Part shown: positions 23,341 through 34,929 of the stretch, piece after piece
How positions within the stretch are numbered: position 1 is the stretch's first letter
Layout of the letters: every line of letters starts with the position of its first letter
NCBI GenBank assembly: GCA_029891345.1
Contig: CM057000.1
Coordinates: 127,385,338 to 127,449,337, forward strand
From: Dryococelus australis
Taxonomy: Eukaryota; Arthropoda; Insecta; Phasmatodea; Phasmatidae
DNA length: 64,000 bases
Direction of reading: 5' to 3'
Notes under the pieces: model-generated
The model's database searches: none
What the model was told of the DNA's origin: nothing
The model's input: the letters and a program-made list of their open reading frames with translations, nothing else
Position numbers and translations under genes: made by a program

Positions 23341-23601
23341 ATATGTGGAGTGGAGAGATTTGAGTGGCTTTTAACATCGAGGTTTTGAGAGCCGATGAGG
23401 TTTAAGCAAGGTGAGTATGGAGCTACGCGGGAATTAAAGGGCTGGGGAAACAGGAGATCCCGAGAAAACCCGCCGACCGAGCGGCATCGTCCAGCACTAA
23501 TTCCCACTTGCGAAAATTAGGGAGCGACTCCACCGGGAATCGAACGCAGTTCGCCGAGGTAAGAGTTGAGTAGTCTAACCACTACACCACCGTGGACATC
23601 C
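23341..23601 (-). mobile_element. SINE family 2 (tRNA-Glu-like head), full copy
   Basis: The minus strand begins ggatgtccacggtggtgtag with A box TGGTGTAGTGG, then gttagactactcaactctt, and the B box gttcgattccc. The body includes cggtggagtcgctccct, gatgccgctcggtcggc, tctcctgtttcc and catcggctctcaaaacc, ending aatctctccactccacat. The same order is seen at 33707-33955, and the tail alone recurs at 35557. It was probably inserted within the interrupted family 6 copy. Confidence 0.85.
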
Positions 23602-23609
23602 TTCCTTTT

Positions 23610-23810
23610 TAAGTATATGAAAAGTGAAGCCATGGAGATATAAACTAATATTTTGATTTTAATCGTGTGTAATAATATCCTACTATTTCATACATACTTT
23701 GCGTAGTGCAGCGCGCCGAAAGGAAACACTGCACGCTTTGCGCGTAGGAGCGAGGGGGCGCTAGGCGAGCGCGTCATAGTCGCCCGTATCGCTAGGACCC
23801 TTAAGGGCGT
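23610..23810 (+). mobile_element. Family 6 element, right piece of the interrupted copy
   Basis: tttgcgcgtaggagcga, gcgctaggcg, tcgcccgtatcgctaggac and ccttaaggg match the central half of 21431-22328. With 22588-22736 it makes one copy split by a MITE and a SINE. Confidence 0.55.
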
Positions 23811-24416
23811 TGGCCAAGGAAAAATGTGTTATTTTATATTCGAGCCACATATCGTTCACCTTGTAGGCAGTGTCTGTGACTACCTTATCCTCAGATGAAA
23901 TATTTTTAGACTTCATGGTTTTTGAGAATGACACGCCAAATCCAAAACTTTACTGTTTTCGTGATGTTAAAATAATGAAAACCACCCTACGTACATAAAT
24001 AAGATAACTTGACCTGAAATAAGATTCCAAGCGCTAGTACAAAGCGTCCATAAGATTGTAAAAGGAAATATGTTTTTAAGCTTAGAAAATTTCTGAATGT
24101 AAGGAAATTCTTGCATATTTCTTAGTTTTGGTTGCCCCTAATTTTTTAGGAAATAACTTTTGCTAAACACACCTTAAAATGAATTAAGGCAAGATTTTCC
24201 AGCTACACTTTTTTAAATTTCTGCAAATAGTTTGGTCTATTTTATTTATGCATAAAAACACGGTAAAAATTTTGACTTTGACGCGTCATTTTGCAAAAAA
24301 CCACGCGGTTAAAAAATATTTTATCTGAGGATAAGGTAGTCACAGACAATGTCCCCGAGTTGGAATACTACATGGCTCAAGAAAATAACACATTTTTCCC
24401 ATGGCCAACACCCTTA
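23811..24416. mobile_element. MITE family 8, 606 bp with terminal repeats of about 105 bp
   Basis: The left end starts ttaagggcgttggccaagg, then aaaaatgtgttattttat. The right end is its inverse: aaaataacacatttttccc then atggccaacacccttag. The paired region extends inward through gtctgtgactaccttatcct. The interior resembles 47015-47365 (gcccctaattttttaggaaa and following). No protein. Confidence 0.85.
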
Positions 24417-25079
24417 GCGGCGGTGCTGATAGCCGCATATAAGCGCTGGCGCCAGGGCCCGATACCCTCACCGCATCCTTGGTGGTGATATCCCAGCAGT
24501 TAGCAACCGGGTGGGAAGTGCGGAACTTTGCACTCCAAGTACTTCCTGTGAGAACTTTGAACTTGGCCTGCGGCGAAACACCCGGGGCGGGGGGGGGGGG
24601 GAAGTCGTGTTCTCCTGCTGTCGACAGTCGTCTTCCGGAGTTAGCAACACTCTCCGTTTTATTTTACATCCTATAGTTGACACTAGCTACGATCTTCTGT
24701 GTTCTTCGCCCCGCCTTTTACGTGTAGCTGTGCTGGCGCACAAACTCGAAAGTATGTAACGAATAATTTTGTGATCACATCATTGTAAGTGTATAAAAAT
24801 AAAATAATAATTAAAATACTATGCATGTATGTAAGACGGCATAATGAATGAGTTTCGATATTCAATTTTTATACGTTTCCTATAAATGTCATTTTTATAT
24901 ATGAAATTTTTTTAACTAAACTGTCAGACCAATAAAATATTCATTTTTTGTCACAACTCTATAAAACTAAGGTACAAAATTCTACAGATTAATATTTTAA
25001 AATAACAATAAACACTGAAAATTAGAATAACTTTATTTACGATAATTTTTAATTTATTAAATTGCGTTGTATTGTTCTT

Positions 25080-25082
<3 letters not shown>
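24417..25082. other. No gene; GC-rich start with G-run, then AT-rich
   Basis: 24420-24730 is relatively GC-rich with a run of G at 24589-24601. Overlapping frames of 60-82 codons are unrecognised. The remainder is AT-rich. Confidence 0.4.

Positions 25083-25135
<53 letters not shown>
25083..25135. repeat. (TA)n microsatellite
   Basis: About 26 uninterrupted TA units. Confidence 0.97.
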
Positions 25136-25137
<2 letters not shown>

Positions 25138-28100
25138 CTTTTATAAAAGCATTAATTGATGAAAATATTTTCTTTCGTATGGCACTAATGATTCTATTAA
25201 TCCATATTCTAGGTGCATGTTAATGAATTTATATTTTTTCCTTTTCAAATGAGTAAATCGAACTCCAACCATTTAAATAACGAAATAGAATGTGTAAGTA
25301 TTTAATTGGCTACTTTTTATAACCATACAAAAATGATTATTCTATTACTAAATTTTTTTTTCACTATATTATTCCAGTTTCTGCACATTTTTGAAATTAT
25401 ATTTCGTCTTTTTTTTTTACCATTACTCTTGAATAATAAGACTACATAATGTCTCTAATAATTGTGAATTTAGACTGCTAGAACTAATGGGTTGTGATAA
25501 ATCGTATTTAAAATGAGTATGTCGCAAATCAATAATTTCCTGAATAATAAACATTGTTCTCAAGAGTTATTAAGGAGAACTACCATCATCACATTGCATT
25601 ATTGTTTTTTTTTTAGATTGTTTGTATTTTAAAGAAGAAAATTCCGAGAGTACCTCTATACCAAACTAGCTGACACATCTTCACAGGCACACTTCGGAGC
25701 TACGCGGTCGCATTTTATACGAAAATTATTATATCACCTAAATTCTGGCTGAATTAATAATGTCACGTTACTATGAATTCGTAGTTCTCTTGTCTTGTCA
25801 GTAGTACAGTGTTAGTGACTAGCTACTTTGGCACAAAAGTCTTCTTTGGGAATTTTCATTTATAACCATGCTAGCAAACCAAGAATCCAGAATGGTCAGA
25901 GATGATATCTGTTCATTATTTTTTATATTTCAGTAAAAATGCGAATCATATCCATTCACTAGCCATTATTATTGTTCACTACTTTCAGTAGATTTCAGAA
26001 TGTTATTAGCATAAGAAGATTGTGTGCTGCAGTGTAATTAATGGGGGTATTTGTTGAAATTTCCTTGTGTACACAGGCATTATGACTTTAGATATGTTTC
26101 TATAATGATCTTCAGTAAATTATTATAATAATAGAGAAATTAATCTAATTATTTCCGTTGATCAGTGCTTTGTGACGAATACAGTAGGTGTGTTATCATA
26201 TTTTAAAATTACGTTTGCGATTTCAGTGGTGACAATTTTTTGTAAATTCGTTCTTATATAAGTTCCCTGTAATAATTCATAAAATTAAAACACATTTCAG
26301 TTCTCAGGAGAGAATTTAAACATGAAACTTTCACTGCTGAAGAAAGTCGAAATGGAAGGTAAGGCATATTTCTGACCTATGAAGTGGCTACATTTTAGCA
26401 TTGTCTGTCTGTATAAGTTGTGGAATATGCATTATATGTCGTGATTATCCGACAAGCCCGAGAATGCCAAACCAATCGTGTTACTTGTGTTTGGTAAAGT
26501 AATGGTTAGTTTTGTTTACGTATAGCGAAAGAACATCTTCTTTTAATTGAGTGCCGGCTGAGTTAGATCTACGTTACCCTGCAGTGATGTATTGGCTCGT
26601 GTCTTGCTCATTGTGGATCATGATTTGGGTTTTAAGTTTCCATCATTTTTTTCCCCTAAATATACGAGGGAATCTCAAGAATAAATTGATTCGAACAAAT
26701 ATTTTCCTTTTTTCAACAAATGAAGTTTTTCCTTCGGTAGAAATAGTATTATTTTATTTAAAAAGCTGCTAAACATTTGTCTTTCTTCTAGATGCACGCT
26801 GTTGCTGGAAATTGAATACGGGATACTTAAAAGAAGTGGAGCAAAAAGTAAAAAAAAAAAAACCGGTTCTTTTATTTAGGCACAAGTGAAACCTATTGAG
26901 AACTGAAATTGCTTTCCGTATGTGTATTCTTAGAAAATACCGTAGATACCATAATGAAATATTGTCCAAATGTTTTGTATAAAGTCGTGGAGCTTGATTG
27001 AAATGTTGTATCTCATAGACAATATAATTAGTGATATATAAACAATACCATAAATACTTACTATGCTTAACAAATGCTTGAGTCTAAAATAAATGAAGAC
27101 ATGTTTTAAACTTGTTCTAAACAAGTGAGACACTAAATACTTTTATTGTTACAAATACGTGTATGTTTTCAACTGAGCCTATAAAATAGTTGATATGTAA
27201 TAACAATTCCTAAAGAAACGAATGGGAATATGCCAAAGAAAAGTAATTTAATGTTTTGCAATCCACCTATAGGGAAAGGTCTAAATAAATTACATTAAAA
27301 TTTATTTATCGTTTAGAAGAGAGAAGAGCTATATCTCGGAAAAAATGCAGGGAATAATTACTTGAGTACATTTTAGCTGTATTGTTGTGAATTTATTTAT
27401 CGGATTCCTTTCATCTATAATTAATTTTGCTTTGGTAGCCTATAATCACAGTTAAAAAAATTAGTTTCTTCGTTTACAACCTCGAACATGTGCTTTTATT
27501 GCAATACTATTTTTATAAATGCCTATTGTTATGAGTGCCTTAATATTGGCCGTCGTTCACAGTCATAAGAACTTTAGCTATATGTTGAGGAAAATAAAAT
27601 TTCATCTGTCACTGGATGTTTAATCAGGAGTTAGTTGTTTCAAAATAAGACACTATGAAGACATAAATAATTGTTTCCTAAACATTTTAAACATAACAAC
27701 GCTCTCAAAATAGTCAACATTAACGCTGTCCATTCTTACATGCACGATGTAACTGCGGTTTCTAAAAACACTTTGGGGGTTTGAGCGAACAAATCTAATG
27801 AACCAATCAGAAACATTGTTGGAGGGAATGGAAGGGGAAGCTACTAATTTACCAATGAGAAACATTGACAAGGATCAATCGTCTGCTGGACGGGGTGCTG
27901 GGCGAACCCTCGGAAAGGTAGATTTTTTAAAATAATATTTTAAAATAATTTTCTTAATAATTGACATTTAATAATCACATATTTTTAATAATTTGTAATA
28001 ATAAATTTTTAATACTATTTTTATACATTTTTACAATTTTTGGATTTTCTAGGTCAAAGCTCACCGGGGTAAAGGTCAAGGCGAGGGTCACTGACATCCA

Positions 28101-28358
28101 ACATGGCGGGCAAGATGGCTGCCGGGGACCGGAATTACAGAGCACGGACAGCTCCGGCGCTCCCGTCCCTTTGTCCGCGACTCGTATTCTTTCTACTACT
28201 GATATCCTTAAACACGTGCTTTTAACCATACAGATGTGAACTAGCCGCGTATACTACTAACTACAGCAGCACATGCCAGCAATATGGCTCCACTGTCCAG
28301 TAAAATGTTGAAACGCGCCTTTCGTCAATCAGCGCTTCGTACATTGTAATTGTACTGT
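25136..28358. other. No recognisable gene; AT-rich with one GC-rich patch
   Basis: Only short frames. At 27840-28250 a GC-richer stretch is split by a 135-bp block that is mostly A and T, bounded by AAAGgtagat at 27917 and ttttctag ending at 28052, the form of a short intron. Neither flank gives a recognisable protein. Confidence 0.4.
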
Positions 28359-29147
28359 TACAAGAAAAATCCTTGGAATCCCAGTTGCCAAAATAATCCT
28401 GTTGAACTGCAAACAGTTTTCTGGTAAAATATGCAAGACATAAATTTCGAATATTACACGTGATAGGCTTTTATTATAACTTGATAAGATGACATAAACA
28501 TAATGTTTTCTTCTACAAACAATGTGATGAATTAATTACAGAGATTAGGGGGAAAATTATTAAGAACAATTTATTTGCCTTGCCAGCATGAGGAGTTGAA
28601 CACAAATCCATTGCGTTATTAGTCTATACTTTTAACCTCGAGACAAACTTAACTTGACGATGTTCAAAAATAATTTTTGTACTGAATATAGCCTACTTAT
28701 AGATGCCTACAAAATATTTGTGAAGTAATTCGGTTATGGAGAACGCAATTTATTTGATTTGAAAATTTCTGTGAGGATATAAAACATTAACTAACATCAA
28801 CAGTTTGTGAGTAATAGCAAGTGTTTTTAAAATTGGCATCGTTTTCTTATGATTATTTGAGTTGTTTGAAGTGTTTTACGTTACTCAAACTTTCAACACA
28901 TTACGTTTGCGAGCGACTACACTTTACATCGCCTCTAGTTTTTACGCAAACAGCAGTATACGGTTTTACACTGTCGATAATCTGCCATTTTCCTTGAGCT
29001 CGTAAATACGAGTCATTATAGTACAAACATTTCTCGAAGTCTATTACAAACACGGCTCTTGTAGTTTTACATACAAGTAATTCTACAAGAAAACTTTTTG
29101 TTCTTGTGGAAACATGTGTAAAATTACAAATAATTTCTCTGTTCAAA
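28359..29147 (+). mobile_element. Family 9 element, forward copy (about 0.8 kb, tRNA-like core)
   Basis: It starts tacaagaaaaatccttggaa then tcccagttgcc, passes a tRNA-like stretch (28576-28648, minus strand, gtgttcaactcc as B box), then atacggttttacactg, tatagtacaaacatttct and cttgtagttttacatacaag. It ends near tacaaataatttctctgttc. The same blocks occur in reverse at 32690-33534. No clear terminal inverted repeat and no protein; the class of element is unknown. Confidence 0.65.
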
Positions 29148-29598
29148 TTATTATTTTTTTTAGTTTATTACTAAAGGTATCGCCAACGTCATTTGGTCTC
29201 TATCTACTTTTCTATTCTGTGCCAATGGAGAAAGTGAGAGTGCAGTTTCTACATGTCTGGTACCGTGACGAGTATACATAAACCTGTTTACACACGGCGC
29301 AAAGCGGATTTCTTACGAGGCCTCGCATAAGGTTTCTCATGCGAACATCAGGAATATCCAATGAGAGACGAGTTCACAGATCAAACTTGCAGCAAAATAA
29401 CCTTGCGTGAGAAAAGTTGACGGCATCGGACTAGCCATAGTTTTAGTAGTTAAATATCGTGAGCATGCGCTGCGCTAAATTAGTGGCTATTAAGTGGAAT
29501 ATAACATTTTTATTGTACTAGTACAGCAATGCCACAACAATATCTGGAATCCGCTCCATTTCCAAAACGAAATATTTAACGAGTTCTTCAAAGTTATA
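29148..29598. other. No recognisable feature
   Basis: AT-rich flank between two repeats; nothing supported. Confidence 0.4.
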
Positions 29599-30019
29599 TG
29601 CTGTTCACGGTGAACTGAACACTTTTGAAATCAACCTTTGAAAAATGTTGCCGAGCCCTATCCGCGTGTATTCTAACGAACATACTGACAGGCCTACGCC
29701 CAGTAAAGTTGGTAACGACGGAGAGTAAATGGTCGCAGTTCGTAGCGTTGGATTAGAACTGTTAGGTGAGCATTTGTGAATACTGAAACTACTGCTTTTA
29801 CTTTATGTTTATCAATTCATATACGTGGAAAAATTAGATAAATTTTGTAAAATATTTTATTTTCTAATAATTCTACAGGTTCAATTGACCGAGGCTTGAA
29901 TAAAGTGATCAGAGCCATGGCAATGTTAATTGTAAATATGGTGAAATAATGCACTATGTAGGTACTAGTAGGTGTTGATCAAGGCTTTCAAAAGTGCTCA
30001 GTTTACCATGAACTGCCTT
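29599..30019 (+). mobile_element. MITE family 1, complete copy
   Basis: The left end is ctgttcacggtgaactgaac and the right end is gtgctcagtttaccatgaac then tgcct. Inside are aatcaacctttgaaaaatg and agtaaagttggtaacgacgg. Length is about 420 bp, diverged from the 15 kb copy. A TA precedes the left end. Confidence 0.85.
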
Positions 30020-31355
30020 TGATATCTTCGCCTGATTCCTTATACATGCAGACCGATTCTCTGCTATACCTCTACTTCTCTGCATGACTTGAACAAAACC
30101 GACAAACTAAGGCAGGTCATTTCTTACGAAAAAAAAAAAGTAGAACATACATGTATCTCTTCTCCCCTGAAGTAATGATTAAGTAAATTATGCGCCTCCA
30201 GAAAATCGTATTTTAAAATGCTTTTCTGTCAAAATATCATAACCTACTTTAAAACTAAGCAATAAGCAGGAGAACAATGTTTTTAGTAACGAATATCTTA
30301 CACCTGTAAAACGCGATTGAAATTATCATCCACATGCATGATGCAAAGCCGGGGTTGGAATTTTATTTATTTTTGATGCAACTTTGTAACCATAGGATAT
30401 ACGCTATCTTAAAAGATATCTGATAAATCACCACGTCTAAATAAACAAAAATGATTGCCTCGTCGGACCACTCCCATGAAAACAGTTTTCGAGAAACTTA
30501 CGCAGTACTCTCAAAAGCATATATGTGTATGTATGTGTGTGTGTTTTATTTTTGCCTGACAGGCAACACACGTAACACAGGATGGCATTTTAAATTTGGA
30601 TCTTGCGGGGGCAAACAGCTTCTTTAAAAATCATTTTACAGACTAAGCGTATTAATAGTCTCGTCTTATACTCTCGTGTGGATTATTCCACCGATGGTCA
30701 CATGACCAGCGCAGCACGACCAATACGATCACTCGTTTCATGAAAATCGCTCGTGAATATACGACGTGCTCTATCTCCTGCCTTCACACGAGATCTACCC
30801 CACACCGAGGTGTTCTCACGTGATATTTAAGCGCGGGGAGGGCCGTGTCGCAGGAGTTTGAACGCGTATATCGCGTACGTGTGAAACCTGCTTCGCCAGC
30901 CCCTGCGGTCGAGCTGGAGGTCGACGCCGCAGCGATTATCGATGTCCCTTCACGCCGCGTCAGCGGTGTTCAGGGGATCAGCCCTCGCGCAAACTATCGC
31001 GGACATGTTCCTTGCTGTCCGTCGCGCCCTGACGTCACCGCGGCGATCGACGCCTTACACCCTCAATTCTGCAACGGCGTCAGCTCGATTCACGTATTTC
31101 TGGTTGCGTTTTCCGCTCGCGCCGTGCAATCTTGCAACTTCTCAACACACAGCGGTACTGCGAGGAAGCCTAAGAACCAGGCGCTGCTGGATACTACTCG
31201 TCAGGGGGAAGGAAACTGTTCAGGACCCTCGTTAACCACCATATTGAGATTTTTATTTATTTATTCCCGATTAAAATCTAGGGGGATTTATCGAAATTGC
31301 AAGAATCGAATGTTAGCTTCCTTTACCCATTATTACGGACACAATATATCAACTA
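30020..31355. other. CpG-rich stretch with TATA-like box; origin unresolved
   Basis: From about 30650 to 31230 the sequence is markedly CpG-rich. It contains gatatttaagcgcgggg (30820-30837) in a position that could serve a promoter. Open frames of 175 and 97 codons overlap at 30845-31372 but match nothing I know and look like a by-product of GC content. A host promoter/first exon and a fossil long terminal repeat are both possible; I see no paired terminal repeat in the window to favour the latter. Confidence 0.3.
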
Positions 31356-31735
31356 AAGACTGTTCACAGTAGAAAGCCCTGCTTAAGATATACGTCTATG
31401 CTCGTTCTGTATCTTATCTAAAATGAACACTTTCATGAGTTGGTCGAGTGAAACTTATGTAATTATTAGGAAAGTAATTAATTCATAAATATGCTCTTTT
31501 TTACACTTAAATACATTAATAAAAGTACAAAGCGAAATAAATATTTTAAATAATTACAAATAGTTACCAAACACTTTTAATCTTACGTTAAGATATGGAG
31601 CTACTTTCCATTCATCGTTACCAACTTCACTGGGCGAATGGCGCTCAGTGCGCCCGTTAAAATATATGCAGGCAGGGACAGTGACTTTTTTCTGAGGTTG
31701 AGTTCAAAAGTGCTCACTTTATAGTGAACAGCCTT
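31356..31735 (-). mobile_element. MITE family 1, reverse copy with a shortened terminal repeat
   Basis: The left end reads gactgttcacagta and jumps directly to gaaagccctgcttaagat, so about 17 bases of the terminal repeat are missing. The right end is complete (agtgctcactttatagtgaa then cagcc). TA flanks both ends. Internal blocks match the other copies in reverse. Confidence 0.85.
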
Positions 31736-32689
31736 TACCAACGCATATTTGTACAATAATTGACGAAATACAAAGTTTTATTTATTTATTTATTCTCACA
31801 TCTTAATAACAAGTAGGGAACGCATATTTACAATCAGGTACAAAAATCTGCACAGAAATGTGAAATGTAATGTTTCTATAATGAAACAGTTTCATTGTTA
31901 TCCCTGACTCGTCTGTTATGACATTAAAATGAATAATTTCTGTATTAAGGGATGATAGTGTCTCTTAGGCAGTTGCTTGGTTGAGAATTAGGTATAGAGA
32001 AGTACAAATTAACGACATTCTGTATTTTGGCGTTCCTGTTAAAGCTATATATGTACCACCAGGAACTTTTTTGAGCATAAAAATACGTGCTATTTAACTA
32101 TCGAAGTCTTTTGTAAGATTAATGTATAGCCTGTTTCCTGGGAAAATCAGAAAACTTAATAATTAATTTAAAAATTCCTGACAAACAGATTGTCATATTT
32201 TCCTCCATACAGATATTTCAAATATTTATCACGCTTAGTTTTTGTTTCAAGTTTATATCTTCAAAAAAGTCTTCAGAAACCCCTAATTTCGTTAACATGT
32301 GTTTCCTATACGAAATTCTCAACCATGCTACAACCTATCAGCTCCCGTCTACCTTGGTGCCTGAATAGTGTCACAGTATGTTTAAAAAATACGTTTTACC
32401 ACGAAATTATTAAACGCGCGTCCAACGTGCTTTTCCACGAAAAGTATACTCACTGCAGACGAGGGCTGTTGAGTGCTTTGAAAAGTCACCATTCCAGAGT
32501 ACTCAAAAATCGCCAAAACCAGGTTTTTCAAAACAACGAAGCTCAAAATATACGCATAAGATACATTCAGAACTACTCAAGGGTCCTGCGCTGAACCTCC
32601 CTACAAACATTCCACCAATAAATTATATGGTCACCGCTGAACGATCCGCAGGTACATACTGTGCGACTAGAACACTGAACTCCAGTTCA
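31736..32689. other. No recognisable feature
   Basis: AT-rich. A 134-codon frame at 32190-32594 is unrecognised and has no coding signature I can identify. Confidence 0.45.
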
Positions 32690-33534
32690 CACTCTCAGAA
32701 ATTGTTGTAATTTTTACTGAGAAATGACTTGTGATATTACAAATGTTTGTTACAGTATAGATATATTTATTGTTAAAACTACTCGTTTGTAAAACTACAA
32801 GGTCCGTGTTTGTACTATACCGACCCGTTTCCACGAGCTTCAGCAAAAATGCCGGACACTCAACAACGTAAAACCGTATAAATCTGTTTGTGCAAAAACT
32901 GTGGGTGCAAAAAGAAATGTATTGCAAGTTTTAATTACGTAAAAAACTTCAAATAACTCAAATAATCGTAATAAAACGACAATTTCGATAAAACGTGACG
33001 TTATTGTTAATTATTTGTATTTCATAGCTAAACATAACTCTTAAATCGAATCTAAATAACCCGTTGTTAAGAGGCATCCAAATATCCTAACTTAACAATT
33101 GAAAAAAAAAAGAAAGTACATATTCTTTTTAACCGTATAAGTGGAATCTTAGTTTGTATGAACTTGTACGTATATTTTCAGTAAAAATAAGCGTTAGTAA
33201 AGAAAATCAAGTTGATATTGTGGATAAAGGTGCGGGTATAGTAAAACAAGGAGAGTGAGTTCTCTAATCCCTGTGTTGGGGCGAGGTATAATTTTTTTGT
33301 GAATTATGTTTTGAATTTTTTTTTTCAGTTGTTCTCTGTTACAAATTCTTCATTTAATTTGTTTTTTAGAAGGAAAAGAAGTAGTTTTATTTAAACTTAT
33401 CAATAATGTCAGTTGTATACAAGGCTACTATATGTTACATTACAAAGAAATATTTTGCAGATTTTCCAAGAAAACTCTTTGTAGTTTAGCAAAGGATTTT
33501 CTTGACAACTGGGTTTCCAAGGGTTTTTCTTGTA
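32690..33534 (-). mobile_element. Family 9 element, reverse copy
   Basis: The reverse complement starts tacaagaaaaacccttggaa then acccagttgtc and carries in order a tRNA-like stretch (33222-33290 on the plus strand: ggtgcgggtatag, gagttctctaatccc, tgttggggcgagg), atacggttttacgttg, tatagtacaaacacggacct and tgtagttttacaaacgag. It is an opposed partner of 28359-29147; the shared tRNA-like core shows that this was part of the element before it spread. Confidence 0.65.
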
Positions 33535-33575
33535 AAAGCATAAAAAAAAAGTATTAGAGTCCAGAGCCTTGTGCT

Positions 33576-33650
33576 TAGAGGCGATGGCGCACTTCTTGCG
33601 TGAGGCAGTGTCGCCCTTATCGTTCCCACGCTTCTTGGCCTCGAACGCGG
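33576..33650. repeat. Fragment of the family 6 palindromic element
   Basis: gaggcgatggcgcac, gtgtcgcccttatcgttccc and cgcttcttggcctcgaacgc align with the inverse of 21880-21950, near the centre of the 21.4 kb palindrome. The rest of the element is absent. Confidence 0.5.
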
Positions 33651-33706
33651 AAAAATGTTACGTAGGCGGAAGCCTTAATAGGCGGGATGTTTACTTCGTA
33701 GTCTCA

Positions 33707-33955
33707 ATGGCCGCGGTTGTATAGTGGTTAGACTACTCGCCTCTCACCAAGGCGAGACCAGGTTCGCTTTCCGGTGGAGTCGCCCCACGGACTTTCGCGC
33801 GTGGCAATCATGGCGGACGGTGCCGCTGATCGGCGGGTTGTATTGCGGAACTCCTGTTTCCTCTGCACCTTTGCAATCCGGCGCTGCTCTGCACTCAACT
33901 CGCTTCACCCGCATCGGCTCTCGAGACCACGCTGTTCAGGGTGTCGGATCGCAAC
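33707..33955 (+). mobile_element. SINE family 2 (tRNA-Glu-like head), forward copy
   Basis: The head is atggccgcggttgtatagtg, gttagactactcgcc and tctcaccaaggcgagac, with CTC at the anticodon place as in tRNA-Glu, then the B box ggttcgctttcc. The body matches 23341-23601: ggtggagtcgcccca, gtgccgctgatcggcggg, aactcctgtttcctc, ccgcatcggctctcgagac. The last 30 bases of the family tail are not clear here. Confidence 0.85.
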
Positions 33956-34109
33956 AAATTAATTATTTTATAACTGTATCAAATTTGGTTCAACTCGTAC
34001 GCATTGTATGTGATAAAACTTTTCTCAAATAAAAAAAATCTTAATCTTTAAATAGTTTGACTAATTTGACGTCAAATGCTGAATTATTCTGTTTTGTTGC
34101 AGCCCTATA

Positions 34110-34551
34110 GGCTGTTCACGATAAACTGAGCACTTTTGAAAGCCCTGCTTAAGATCTTCTTGTGTTCACATTGTGTATACTTCCGCCTTACATAAAATTA
34201 ACATTGCAATGGGCCTCATCACTTTATTCGTGCATCAGTCAAGTGAAAGTATGAAATTATTAGAAAAGTTAATACTTTACAAATCCGCTAGTTCTTACGT
34301 GTAGATACATTTATAAAACCAGAATGCGAAATAAATAATTTAGGTTACTACAAATGTTTGCCTAGTGTTCGACATAACGTCGAATACTTCTTATTCGACG
34401 TTAAGATATGCAACTACATTCCCTGCGTCGTTACCAACTGTACTGGGTGTAAGTCACTCAGTGTACCTGTTTAAATATATGCAGACAAGGACACAAACTT
34501 TTTTTTCCTAAGGTTGACTTAAAAAGTGCTCACTTTACCGTGAACAGACCT
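34110..34551 (-). mobile_element. MITE family 1, reverse copy
   Basis: The left end is ggctgttcacgataaactga then gcacttttgaaagcc; the right end is gtgctcactttaccgtgaac. Length is about 440 bp. TA lies just outside. A small direct repetition of cgacataacgtcgaatac/ttattcgacgttaagat inside explains the extra length. Confidence 0.9.
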
Positions 34552-34706
34552 TAATAACAAATACTTATTTGTACATATGAATAAATTACAACATAAACTA
34601 ATGCCGTCGGATACTGCCTGAGACATATGACCTCTCCAAATAACAGTTCATATATTACAAAAAAAAAAAAAAAACCTAAAAAATATATAAATGTTTACAT
34701 TTAACA

Positions 34707-34763
34707 TTATATATATATACATATATACATATATATACATACATATATACACACACACACACT
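34707..34763. repeat. Compound (AT)n/(ATAC)n/(AC)n microsatellite
   Basis: Alternating TATA, CATA and ACAC steps. Simple-sequence repeat. Confidence 0.95.
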
Positions 34764-34929
34764 AGGGGACACATCCCTTGACCTTAATTTTGTATTGTCA
34801 CGGGACTAGAACAGTTACAATGTTAAAAAATTTGGTTATCATACAAAGACTGAAAAAAATATGGCATATATATGTAGGAAATAATAAAATGATGTGAAAT
34901 TGAATTAACATTGGAGCGACTGTGGTCTC

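Noticed and set aside
30650-31250. Solo long terminal repeat
   Set aside because: A TATA-like box and CpG content fit, but no boundary pair or target duplication could be seen; left unresolved.
30845-31372. Overlapping open frames of 175 and 97 codons
   Set aside because: They sit in a CpG-rich patch where stops are rare and resemble no known protein; two frames being open at once favours a composition effect.
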